64,000 bases of DNA. It comes from UBA4736 sp002404015 (GTDB lineage: Bacteria > Chloroflexota > Dormibacteria > Dormibacterales > Dormibacteraceae). Below, piece after piece: positions 1 through 6,781 of the stretch; positions within the stretch are counted from its first letter, which is position 1, and each line of letters begins with the position of its first letter. The stretch lies in assembly GCA_036747295.1 (NCBI GenBank), contig DAIOCN010000001.1, positions 62,001 to 126,000 of the forward strand, given 5' to 3'. The position numbers and the translations under genes were made by a program. The notes beneath the pieces are model-generated. The model was not told the origin of the DNA and did not search any database. It saw only the letters and a list, made by a program, of their open reading frames with translations.

Positions 1-346
1 GCCAGCCGATCACCCCGATTGCCGCGAGGGCGGCCAGGGCGCCCCAGAGCAGCTCCGGCCGCGACATCTGGGCGGGGTCCCAGCGGTAGCTGCCGGGCAC
101 GCGCCAGCGGCGTGCGCGCCAGGCTACGAACACCCAGGCGGGGAAGAGGCAGGCCGCGAAGAAGGCCGCGAAGAAGGCGTCGGGCGCGAAGTCGACGGCG
201 CCGGCCCAGGCGACCAGGGGCAGCGCCCAGACCAGGCTTGTCAGCCCGGCGAAGGCGGTCCAGCCGTACCGTTCGACAAAACGGCGAGCCACCGTGCGGA
301 CCCTACGCCGAATCGTCCCTGTGCAGCGTGAGCCCGATCGAACCAT
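1..346 (-). CDS. Membrane protein of unknown function, 3' end cut by window edge
   Basis: The minus strand stays open from an ATG at 346 to the window edge. It reads a basic N-terminus followed by hydrophobic stretches (WTAFAGLTSLVWALPLVAWAG, then FFAAFFAACLFPAWVFVAW, then LLWGALAALAAIGVIGW), so at least three membrane segments. It overlaps the end of the uricase gene by 44 nt and would be the fourth gene of the leftward urate operon. I do not recognise the family; a transport or accessory role in purine use is only suggested by position. An internal start such as GTG near 292 is possible. The protein is incomplete here. Confidence 0.5.
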   Translation of the reverse strand, partial: MVRSGSRCTGTIRRRVRTVARRFVERYGWTAFAGLTSLVWALPLVAWAGAVDFAPDAFFAAFFAACLFPAWVFVAWRARRWRVPGSYRWDPAQMSRPELLWGALAALAAIGVIGW

Positions 347-1187
347 GCGCCGGCTTAGGGTCGCTGAAGACCTTGGCCCGCCCGTCCGAAGCTTCGGCTG
401 ACGTGTCCCAGAGCCGGTTCTGGGCCTCGAAGCGGACGCTCGCCAGCTGCGGGAAGCGGTCCAGCAGCCGTTTCCCCATCTCGTGGACGAGGTGCTGGAT
501 CGACATGCTGACGAAGTCGTCGAAGGTCCGGACCACCACGTCCTTGACCTGTTCGGACGGCACGTAGCCGGCCGCCTGTCCGGTCGCCCCGGTGGCAGGG
601 TTCAAATACGACCAGAAGACGTCGAGGTAGACGTGGAGAGGCCGGTCCCGGCGCTCGGGCAGCGTCGTGTAGTCGTCGCGCACGAAGGCGGCGAACGCGC
701 TGCCCGTCAGCTTGATCAGGCGCAGGTCCCGGCGGCCCGACTCGAGTCTCAGGGGGTGCGACCGGCCGGCTTCCAGGTCCGCCGTCGCGTAGTCGTCGCG
801 GCGGCGGCCGAGCAGCTTGTCGCTGTGGTCCTGGAACGGGATCTCACGGCAGTGGATGGCGACCGACTGCATCTGCTCGTAGGTCTCCAGGAAGCGGCTG
901 GCCAGGAAGGCCGCGAAGCCCTCGAGGGTGGCGCCGGAGTACTCCAGCGCCATCGCGTACACAAAGTTCTTCATGGTGTCCGTGGCGACCACGTTGCTGT
1001 TGTCGCCCTCGGTGTAAGAGGGCAGGAAGTTGTCGCCGAAGACCTCGACGGTCACGATCGCCGCGAAGAGGGTGTTGGAGCGGCCTGTGAAGTCGGATTC
1101 CGGGATTCGAGCGACCCCCTGCAACGGCGTCGCGTAGCTTCGATACACGGTGATCTCGGCCTTGCCGTAGCGGATGTCGTGCTTCAC
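303..1187 (-). CDS. pucL: Uricase (urate oxidase)
   Basis: Oxidises urate with O2 to 5-hydroxyisourate and H2O2, a cofactor-free cytoplasmic enzyme. The 294-residue protein has the usual uricase length. It shows the N-terminal GKAEITVYR strand with the active-site lysine, and the highly conserved segment FGDNFLPSYTEGDNSNVVAT containing the active-site threonine and the VAT/TDT loop. It is the third gene of a leftward operon uraH-uraD-uricase and its ATG overlaps the uraD stop in a 4-nt ATGA, which indicates translational coupling. The next two enzymes of the pathway lie directly upstream in the same operon. No oddities seen. Confidence 0.95.
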   Translation of the reverse strand: MKHDIRYGKAEITVYRSYATPLQGVARIPESDFTGRSNTLFAAIVTVEVFGDNFLPSYTEGDNSNVVATDTMKNFVYAMALEYSGATLEGFAAFLASRFLETYEQMQSVAIHCREIPFQDHSDKLLGRRRDDYATADLEAGRSHPLRLESGRRDLRLIKLTGSAFAAFVRDDYTTLPERRDRPLHVYLDVFWSYLNPATGATGQAAGYVPSEQVKDVVVRTFDDFVSMSIQHLVHEMGKRLLDRFPQLASVRFEAQNRLWDTSAEASDGRAKVFSDPKPAHGSIGLTLHRDDSA

Positions 1188-1612
1188 GAACGCAGCCTCG
1201 AGGCCGCGATGTCGACGATCGCCTGGAGACCGTCGGCCATCTCCTCCTCCCTCGAGCGCCCCAGCCGGCGCCGCATGACCTCGACGATCTCGGCCTTGGG
1301 ACGGCCGTTCACGAACACCACGAATCGGAAGCCGAAGCGCGACTCGTACTCGCGGTTGAGCCGTTCCAGCTCGGGGAGGACGTCGTCCCCCTGCTCGGCG
1401 CGCGAGCGGGCCGACATGTTGGCCGGCCGCTCGCCGATCCGGGGATGAGCGTTCAGCGTCTGCACCTTCTCCTCCTCGGTGAGCTGCGGTACGAGACGGC
1501 GGGCCGCGGCCACCAGGTCCGGATGCGGGCCGGCCGCGGCCAGCCGGCGGGCCAGCGGGGATGAGACTTCGAAGAGCTCGGCGAGCTCAGGAGCCACGGT
1601 AGGAGCTGACAC
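1184..1612 (-). CDS. uraD: OHCU decarboxylase
   Basis: 2-oxo-4-hydroxy-4-carboxy-5-ureidoimidazoline decarboxylase, third step from urate, giving (S)-allantoin. The 142-residue protein has the family signatures NAHPRIG (catalytic His56), SRAEQ (Glu73-Gln74) and the C-terminal YESRFGFRFVVFVNGR block. It overlaps uraH by 26 nt upstream and uricase by 4 nt downstream, so the three genes are read as one unit. Length and motifs are normal for the stand-alone bacterial form rather than the fused form. Confidence 0.93.
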   Translation of the reverse strand: MSAPTVAPELAELFEVSSPLARRLAAAGPHPDLVAAARRLVPQLTEEEKVQTLNAHPRIGERPANMSARSRAEQGDDVLPELERLNREYESRFGFRFVVFVNGRPKAEIVEVMRRRLGRSREEEMADGLQAIVDIAASRLRS

Positions 1613-1901
1613 CGAAGGGCGAGATCAGCAGGGGGATGTGGTAGTGGCGCTCCTCGTCGAGGTTGACCAGAAACTCAATCGTCTGAAAGAGGTGCGCTCC
1701 GGCGAGGACGTGATCGCTGATGTCGAAATGGAGGAGATAGCCGCCCAGCGGGACCGGCTCTTCAACCCGGAAGCGACCGTCAGGCCCCGTCGTGCCATCC
1801 CAGCGGTCTCCGTCCATGTGGCTCAGCACGACGCGCACGCCGGCAACCGGCTCGCCGCGGGCCGTGTCCAGGACGTGGGTCGAAATCGTCGCCATCTTCA
1901 T
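1587..1901 (-). CDS. uraH: 5-hydroxyisourate hydrolase (transthyretin-like)
   Basis: Hydrolyses 5-hydroxyisourate to OHCU. The 104-residue protein begins ISTHVLDTARGEPVAG, has the central RVVLSH and GRFRVEE blocks and ends in the diagnostic C-terminal YRGS. These carry the conserved His, Arg and His of the transthyretin-like active site. It is the first gene of the leftward urate operon. The ATG at 1901 (a second in-frame ATG at 1895 is possible) lies only 14 bp from the start of the divergent DUF3830 gene, so there is almost no room for a leader. Confidence 0.93.
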   Translation of the reverse strand: MKMATISTHVLDTARGEPVAGVRVVLSHMDGDRWDGTTGPDGRFRVEEPVPLGGYLLHFDISDHVLAGAHLFQTIEFLVNLDEERHYHIPLLISPFGVSSYRGS

Positions 1902-1915
1902 GAAAGACTCTTGTC
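1902..1915. promoter_or_regulatory. 14-bp divergent intergenic between uraH and DUF3830 operons
   Basis: The two start codons are separated by 14 bp containing the near-palindrome AAGACTCTT. Each strand can place an AAGAnT-like hexamer 5-6 nt before its start codon. This suggests back-to-back leaderless promoters whose -35 regions lie inside the opposite gene. The hexamers are weak, so this is inference from spacing. Confidence 0.35.
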
Positions 1916-2326
1916 GTGCTGCGGATCGCGGTCTCGGAACTGCTTTTCGCCGCCCGGTTGGAGACGGAGACCGCTCCCCGGACGGTCGCGGCCTTCCGCA
2001 CCCTGCTTCCGCTGCGCTCCAAGATTATCCAGGCCCGCTGGAGCGGTGAGGCGGCCTGGATCCCGTTTGGCGAAATGGACCTCGGGCTGAGCTTCGAGAA
2101 CGCCACCACCTATCCCGGTGCCGGCCAGCTCCTGCTCTACCCGGGCGGCTACAGCGAGACCGAGATCCTGTTCCCCTACGGCTCGACCCAGTTCGCGAGC
2201 CGGATGGGAACGCTGGCCGGCAACCACTTCGCGACGATCGTCGAGGGTGCCGAGCGGCTGCCCGAGCTAGGTCGCCGCGTCCTGCACGACGGCGCCCAGG
2301 ACATCGTGTTCGAGGAGCTCGAATAG
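1916..2326 (+). CDS. DUF3830 family (cyclophilin-like) protein
   Basis: The 136-residue protein starts at a GTG (LRIAVSELLFAARLETETAPRTVAAF) and matches the DUF3830 pattern, small cyclophilin-like barrels often encoded with hydantoinases and amidohydrolases. Biochemical function is unknown to me. It is the first gene of the rightward operon, 5 nt before the hydantoinase/allantoinase gene and divergent from the urate genes. This places it in ureide catabolism, perhaps as a binding or proofreading partner. No signal peptide or membrane segment is seen, so it is cytoplasmic. Confidence 0.75.
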   Translation: MLRIAVSELLFAARLETETAPRTVAAFRTLLPLRSKIIQARWSGEAAWIPFGEMDLGLSFENATTYPGAGQLLLYPGGYSETEILFPYGSTQFASRMGTLAGNHFATIVEGAERLPELGRRVLHDGAQDIVFEELE

Positions 2327-2331
2327 TCTCC

Positions 2332-3711
2332 GTGCTGATCCGGGGCGGCACCGTCGTCACGGAGGCGGGGGAGGCGAGGTCCGACGTCCTGGTCCGGGGC
2401 GAGCGCATCGAGCTGGTCGGCCCCGACCTGGAAGCCCCGGGCGAGGATGTCCTCGACGCCACCGGCCTGTACGTGCTGCCAGGCGTGATCGATCCCCACA
2501 CCCACTTCGGTCTGGACACGGGCACCGGGCCAACCGCGGACGACTTCGCGAGCGGCAGCGCGTCGGCTGCCGCGGGCGGCGTCACGACTTACATCAACTT
2601 CGCCACCCAGCACCCCGGACAGGGTTTTGCGGACGCCATCCGGGCGGTCCGGGCCCAGGCCGACGGCCGCTCCCACGTGGACTACTCGGTCCATCTCAAC
2701 ATCACCCGGCTGGACGACGGCTGGCAGCGCGAGCTGGAGCAGGTGGTTGACGGCGGGGTCTCCAGCGCCAAGGTCTACACGACCTACAAGGACAGCGTGT
2801 TCTACGTCGACGACTGGACCATCTACCGCCTGATGGAACGCTCCGGAGGCGCCGGGATGCTGGTCCAGATGCACGCCGAGAACGACGACATGCTGCAGGG
2901 CCGGCGCCGGGAGCTGGAGGCCGCCGGCCAGACCTCCCTGGCGTTCCACGGAGAGTCGCGACCGGCGGTCGCGGAGTCGGAGGCCGTCGCCCGCGGCCTC
3001 TTCCTGGCTCGAGCGACGGGCAGCCCCATCTACTTCGTTCACCTGTCCAGCCCGCTCTCGGTGGACCTGGTCAGCGAGGGTCGGCAGCAGGGCATCGTCG
3101 CGATCGCGGAGACCTGCCCGCACTTCCTTTGCCTGGACGACAGCGTGTACCGCGGCCCGGACGCCGTCCGCTACCTGATGACCCCGCCCATCCGGCCGCT
3201 CGAGATGCAGCAGGGGCTCTGGGAACGGTTGAGCGCGGGAGCGATCCAGAGCGTGGGCAGCGACCACTGCGGGTATTCGCTGGCGCAGCGCGGTGACACC
3301 CCCAGCTTCACCCAGGTCTCGTCGCCCGGGATCCCCGGCACGGAGACTGTGCTGTCGCTGCTCTACAGCTTCGGGGTGCGGCCAGGTCGCCTCGACATGC
3401 CGGGGCTGGTGCGCCTGGTCTCAGCCAACCCGGCCCGGGTCTTCGGGCTCTGGCCCCGAAAGGGGCGGATCGAGCCTGGTGCCGACGCCGACCTGGTGCT
3501 CTTCGATCCCCACGCGTCGGGGGTGCTGGCCGACGCCGAGCTGCACAGCGCCGCCGGCTTCTCACCATTTGCCGGCCTGCAGCTGGAGGGCCGGGTGCGC
3601 AGCACCGTCAGCCGAGGCCGGCTGGTCTACGACCGGGGGGTTGTGCGCGCCGACCCTGGCTGGGGACGGTTTGTCGAGAGGAGGCCGTTTGAGCCCCTCG
3701 ATCTCGGCTGA
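2332..3711 (+). CDS. allB: Allantoinase / D-hydantoinase family amidohydrolase
   Basis: Cyclic amidohydrolase of the dihydropyrimidinase/hydantoinase/allantoinase group, 459 residues with a GTG start. The binuclear metal site is complete: DPHTH (His56, His58), the carbamylated lysine in SSAKVYTTYKD (Lys147), QMHAEN (His181), FVHLSS (His237) and the catalytic aspartate of GSDHCGY (Asp311). Sequence alone fits hydantoinase or dihydropyrimidinase equally well. The flanking uricase, OHCU decarboxylase and allantoate amidohydrolase genes make allantoin the most likely substrate. The 3' end overlaps the next gene by 23 nt. Confidence 0.85.
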   Translation: MLIRGGTVVTEAGEARSDVLVRGERIELVGPDLEAPGEDVLDATGLYVLPGVIDPHTHFGLDTGTGPTADDFASGSASAAAGGVTTYINFATQHPGQGFADAIRAVRAQADGRSHVDYSVHLNITRLDDGWQRELEQVVDGGVSSAKVYTTYKDSVFYVDDWTIYRLMERSGGAGMLVQMHAENDDMLQGRRRELEAAGQTSLAFHGESRPAVAESEAVARGLFLARATGSPIYFVHLSSPLSVDLVSEGRQQGIVAIAETCPHFLCLDDSVYRGPDAVRYLMTPPIRPLEMQQGLWERLSAGAIQSVGSDHCGYSLAQRGDTPSFTQVSSPGIPGTETVLSLLYSFGVRPGRLDMPGLVRLVSANPARVFGLWPRKGRIEPGADADLVLFDPHASGVLADAELHSAAGFSPFAGLQLEGRVRSTVSRGRLVYDRGVVRADPGWGRFVERRPFEPLDLG

Positions 3712-4816
3712 GCGGCTCCTTCGGGACCTGGAGGCGCTGGCCGCGATCGGCGGCCGAAGCGATGGCGGGGTGGACCGCCTGGCCGGCTCGGAGGCCGACC
3801 GCGAGGGCCGGCTCTGGGTCGCGGACCGGATGCGGGAGGCCGGGCTGACGGTGCAGAACGACCCGGTCGGCAACGTGGTCGGCCGTCCCCCGGGTCCGCC
3901 GCCGTGGCTCCTGCTGGGTTCGCACACAGACACGGTGCCCGCCGGCGGCCGCCTCGACGGCGCCTACGGCGTGGTCGCCGCGCTGGAGGTCGCCCGGGTG
4001 CTGTGGCACCCCCGGCTGGCCGTCATCGACTTCGCGGACGAGGAGGGCGCCGTCGGGGGCGGCGGCGTGACCGGCAGCACGGCGCTAGCGGGCTCGCCTG
4101 ATATGGCCGACTTCGCCGCCTACCTGGAGCTGCACATCGAGCAGGGCCCGCGGCTGGAGGCGGAGGGCCTGGCCCTGGGCGTGGTCGAGGCGATCGTGGG
4201 GATCGACCGCTGGGACGTGACCTGGGTGGGCGCCGCCAACCACGCCGGGACGACGCCGATGGAGATGCGCCGCGACGCGGGCGCCGCCGCGGGCTGGCTG
4301 ATGTTCCGCCTGCGCACCCTTCTGGCCGGGGTCGACCCCCAGATGGTCGGCAACATAGGCGAGATCAGGCTGCTGCCAGGAGCCGCCAACGTGGTACCCG
4401 GAGAAGCCCAGATCGTGGTCGAGCTCCGGGCGGATCGGAGGGCAATCCTGGACTCGGCCGCCGCGGTGCTGCGAGAGGCCGTGGCCGCCGCCGCGAGCGA
4501 ATTCGGATGCTCATTCGAGATGAAACAGCGCTCGACCATCGAGCCTTCGCCGATGGACGCCGGCGTGGGCGCGATCCTGGCCTCCGCCTGCGAGCGGTCG
4601 GGGCGCGGCTGGCGACGGCTCGTCAGCGGAGCCGGCCACGACGCCGGCGTGATGGCCCGCAAGGTGCCCGCCGGCATGCTCTTCGTCCCCAGCCGGGGCG
4701 GGGTCAGCCACAACCCGGCCGAGCACACGGACGAGGGGCTGGTGGTGCTCGGGTGCCAGACGCTGCTCGAAGGTAGTGTCGAAATACTCAGCACACTGGA
4801 AAAACCAAGCACTTAG
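3689..4816 (+). CDS. allC: Allantoate amidohydrolase (M20 family)
   Basis: Zinc-dependent M20 amidase/carbamoylase of about 375 residues that would hydrolyse allantoate after allantoinase. Metal-site blocks are visible: GSHTDTVPAGG, DFADEEGAVGGGGVTGS, LELHIEQGP and the C-terminal SHNPAEHTDEG. Conserved GAANHAGTTPM and GNIGEI segments are typical of N-carbamoyl amino acid hydrolases and AllC. I place the start at TTG 3689 because GAGAGGAGG lies 4 nt upstream and the protein then begins with a normal N-terminal helix; upstream frame is a shadow of the previous gene. Substrate assignment between allantoate, ureidopropionate and carbamoyl amino acids rests on context. Confidence 0.85.
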   Translation: MSPSISAERLLRDLEALAAIGGRSDGGVDRLAGSEADREGRLWVADRMREAGLTVQNDPVGNVVGRPPGPPPWLLLGSHTDTVPAGGRLDGAYGVVAALEVARVLWHPRLAVIDFADEEGAVGGGGVTGSTALAGSPDMADFAAYLELHIEQGPRLEAEGLALGVVEAIVGIDRWDVTWVGAANHAGTTPMEMRRDAGAAAGWLMFRLRTLLAGVDPQMVGNIGEIRLLPGAANVVPGEAQIVVELRADRRAILDSAAAVLREAVAAAASEFGCSFEMKQRSTIEPSPMDAGVGAILASACERSGRGWRRLVSGAGHDAGVMARKVPAGMLFVPSRGGVSHNPAEHTDEGLVVLGCQTLLEGSVEILSTLEKPST

Positions 4817-4849
4817 GCAATATTCTTCGGAATTCGTGTCCTAAACCCC

Positions 4850-4877
4850 TTGCATTTGGTGTACGGATGCATAAAAT
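4850..4877 (+). promoter_or_regulatory. Sigma70-like promoter for candidate RNA
   Basis: TTGCAT at 4850-4855 and TAAAAT at 4872-4877 with a 16-bp spacer. It is one of the best -35/-10 pairs in the window. Predicted transcription start is near 4884, directly at the first hairpin of the structured segment downstream. Confidence 0.55.
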
Positions 4878-4883
4878 TCAAGC

Positions 4884-5085
4884 CATCCCGTAGGGGAAAC
4901 CCACCGGGAGAGCGGAACGGTCCTGGGGCTCTCAAGCCAGGAGGGAGGCGCTGAACTTGGAAAATCCAAGGCCAGTGTAGGAGTCCAGGGGACCGGTTCT
5001 TAAGTGAACCTCACCCCCGCAGCCATGCTCGGTGGAGGAGCGAGGAGGGCAACCTTCTCGCTTCGCCCCGAGGGGGTGCTTCTCC
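4884..5085 (+). ncRNA. Candidate structured non-coding RNA (unknown class)
   Basis: The 335-nt gap between allC and the Trm112-like gene folds strongly by eye. 4886-4909: TCCCG/CGGGA plus GGG/CCC with a GAAA loop. 4916-5000: GAAC-GGTCC-TGG pairs with CCA-GGACC-GTTC around two further hairpins, one being GCGCTG..CTTGGA-AAA-TCCAAG..CAGTGT. 5011-5078: CACCCCC pairs with GGGGGTG around GCGAGGAGG-GCAA-CCTTCTCGC (5040-5061), which has a GNRA loop. The downstream gene has its own leaderless-type start, so this is more likely an independent RNA than a 5' leader. I could not match it to a known riboswitch, 6S, SRP, RNase P or tmRNA core. The 3' end is undefined. Confidence 0.45.
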
Positions 5086-5151
5086 CAGCGGTCGCCTTGC
5101 CAGCCCCCCGCCCTCTCCAGTCGCCCATGTACTGGCTGCTAGCATTCTGCG

Positions 5152-5319
5152 ATGCCCATCTCCGAGGAGCTGTTAGAGGTGTTGGCGTGTCCCAAGTGCC
5201 ACGAGAAGGTCGAGCTGACGAAGGACGGCTCAGCCCTCGAGTGCCCCAAGGACCGGCTCAGATACCCGATCGTCGATGGCATCCCGGTGATGCTGATCGA
5301 CGAGGCGGAGCACTTCTAG
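5152..5319 (+). CDS. Trm112-like small zinc-ribbon protein
   Basis: The 55-residue protein begins MPISEELLEVLACPKC and contains the Trm112/UPF0434 pattern: CPKC, a second cysteine in ALECPKD, and the YPIVDGIPVMLIDEA ending. The family binds zinc weakly or not at all in bacteria and is usually near lipid A or methyltransferase genes; its job is unclear. TAGCAT sits at 5140-5145, six nt before the ATG, suggesting a leaderless transcript. It converges with the protease gene. Confidence 0.85.
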   Translation: MPISEELLEVLACPKCHEKVELTKDGSALECPKDRLRYPIVDGIPVMLIDEAEHF

Positions 5320-5355
5320 CCCGAGCGTCGCGGTCCGGCTGCGCGGCTGAGCGGC

Positions 5356-6537
5356 TCATACCGCGCAGCTGAACTGCTGGGTGTTGATCGCGGCCGTTCG
5401 GCCTACGCCCTTCTGGACGTCGGGCGCGATCTCCGCGTTCGTAAGCGCGTAAGCCTGGCCGGGGCTGCTGCTCGAGGCCGCGAAGACCAGGCCCATGACC
5501 CGCCCCTTCAAGTCCACCATCGGCCCTCCCGAGTTGCCGGGCCGGACCAGGGCCTCCACGACCCAGATCTGGCGGTCGACGAGGTTCTGGTTGTAGATGT
5601 CGCGCCCGCGCGCCTGGATGTCGCCGTCGAGGATCGCCGGCTCGATATCCTCGGCGCCACCGCCCGGGTACCCGATCACCGCGCCCGGCGTGCCGCGGGC
5701 GCCATCGGCTTGGGCCATCGGCGGCACGGTCAACGCGGGCGCGTATAGGATCGCGACATCGCGGTCGGGGTTGAATAGCACGACCGAGGCGGAGGCGCTG
5801 TTGCGGAAGCTGCCCTCCGACAGCCGCGTCCCCGTGGTTCCCGAGACCACGTGGGCGTTGGTGGCGAAATAGCCGCTGCCGACCGGGAAGGCGCTTCCGC
5901 TCACGACACCCCCACAGCCGCGGCCCTGCACCTTGAACGTGAGCTGGGCGGCCTCCCGCACGCCCGCCGTGTCCACCGAGGTTGGGGGCTGCAGGGGCGA
6001 GGGCAGCTGGGGCTGGAAGCCCGCGAACGGCTCCGGGAAGGGGACGCCGGCGATGGTCTTCTCCACGCCGGCCAGCACCGCGGGCGGACGGGGGAAGAAG
6101 AGGTCGAGGCGGCGCAGGATGGCCGATTGCTGAATCTGGGTGCCCAGCTGGGCGTTGGGCACCCGGTCCAGGCTCAGGCCGAGGAACCAGGCGACCGAGA
6201 TCACCGCCACGCCCGAGAAGAGCGCGCCCAGCACCGCCTCGCCCTGGTTGCGGCGGGGTGGGCCCGCCAGCCACCGGCGCACCGCGTCGCCTACCAGGTA
6301 GCCGAAGCCGGACCCCAGGCTGCCACCAACGACCAGCACCAGCGCCGCGGCCAGCGCGTGCCCGACCTGGTCGCTGATGCCGAGCAGGTCCGTCAGGTGG
6401 GGTGCCACCGCCGCGCCGCCCACCACCCCGAGCACGAGCCCGACGTACTGGGTGAGCGAGAGCCAGAGGCCCCGCCGGTAGCCGTTGCCGATCCCGACGA
6501 TGGCGGCGATCAGGATCGCGAAGTCGACGAGGTTTAT
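5356..6537 (-). CDS. marP: MarP-like membrane serine protease (CvpA + trypsin domains)
   Basis: Membrane-anchored periplasmic serine protease like Mycobacterium MarP, which protects against acid and oxidative stress. The N-terminal ~150 residues are a four-helix CvpA-type membrane region. The C-terminal half is a trypsin-like domain with the triad in TNAHVVSG (His), PDRDVAILY (Asp) and RPGNSGGPM (Ser). The frame holds coding-quality membrane sequence (NLVDFAILIAAIVGIGNGYRRG) upstream of the first standard start (GTG 6435). The natural N-terminus therefore seems to be the ATA codon at 6537, which has TACCCT six nt before it; otherwise translation starts at 6435 and loses the first helix. About 393 residues from 6537. 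Confidence 0.8.
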   Translation of the reverse strand: MNLVDFAILIAAIVGIGNGYRRGLWLSLTQYVGLVLGVVGGAAVAPHLTDLLGISDQVGHALAAALVLVVGGSLGSGFGYLVGDAVRRWLAGPPRRNQGEAVLGALFSGVAVISVAWFLGLSLDRVPNAQLGTQIQQSAILRRLDLFFPRPPAVLAGVEKTIAGVPFPEPFAGFQPQLPSPLQPPTSVDTAGVREAAQLTFKVQGRGCGGVVSGSAFPVGSGYFATNAHVVSGTTGTRLSEGSFRNSASASVVLFNPDRDVAILYAPALTVPPMAQADGARGTPGAVIGYPGGGAEDIEPAILDGDIQARGRDIYNQNLVDRQIWVVEALVRPGNSGGPMVDLKGRVMGLVFAASSSSPGQAYALTNAEIAPDVQKGVGRTAAINTQQFSCAV

Positions 6538-6569
6538 GGGTCTAGGGTATCCGAGAGGTGTCGGCGGAC

Positions 6570-6576
6570 ATAATTA
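6570..6576 (+). promoter_or_regulatory. -10 like element before small oxidase-linked gene
   Basis: ATAATTA lies 4-5 nt before the GTG at 6581, fitting leaderless transcription. It is also within the short region divergent from the protease gene. Confidence 0.4.
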
Positions 6577-6580
6577 GGCG

Positions 6581-6781
6581 GTGATCGTCCTGGCCGGCGA
6601 GTGGGTCAACGCCAACCTCCTTTTTGCTGCCGCTTTCCTGGTCGCGGTGATCGGGGTCATCGCCCTCGGCTGGTACGTGATGCGAGGCGATCGCTTGAAC
6701 CGCCTCAACGAGCCGTCAGGTCCCAGCGCCAGCCACGCCGATGCCGGGGAGCCGGCCGACAGCCACCACCAGGCGCACTAA
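6581..6781 (+). CDS. Small single-span membrane protein next to ctaG
   Basis: The 66-residue protein has one clear membrane helix (LLFAAAFLVAVIGVIALGWYVM) followed by a short polar tail rich in Ser, Ala and His. The start is a GTG with a -10-like box directly upstream. Its stop overlaps the beginning of the CtaG reading frame (TAACG). Position suggests an accessory role in cytochrome oxidase assembly, like other small proteins in caa3 operons; there is no family match I can name. Confidence 0.65.
   Translation: MIVLAGEWVNANLLFAAAFLVAVIGVIALGWYVMRGDRLNRLNEPSGPSASHADAGEPADSHHQAH

Noticed and set aside
483..1448. Long open frame on the plus strand across uricase and uraD
   Set aside because: Low-complexity Val/Arg-rich translation, antisense to two clear enzymes; a GC-bias shadow.
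4884..5085. Known riboswitch (c-di-GMP, c-di-AMP, glycine, guanidine, cobalamin)
   Set aside because: Core motifs of these classes could not be aligned by eye to the observed hairpins; also followed by a leaderless-type gene.
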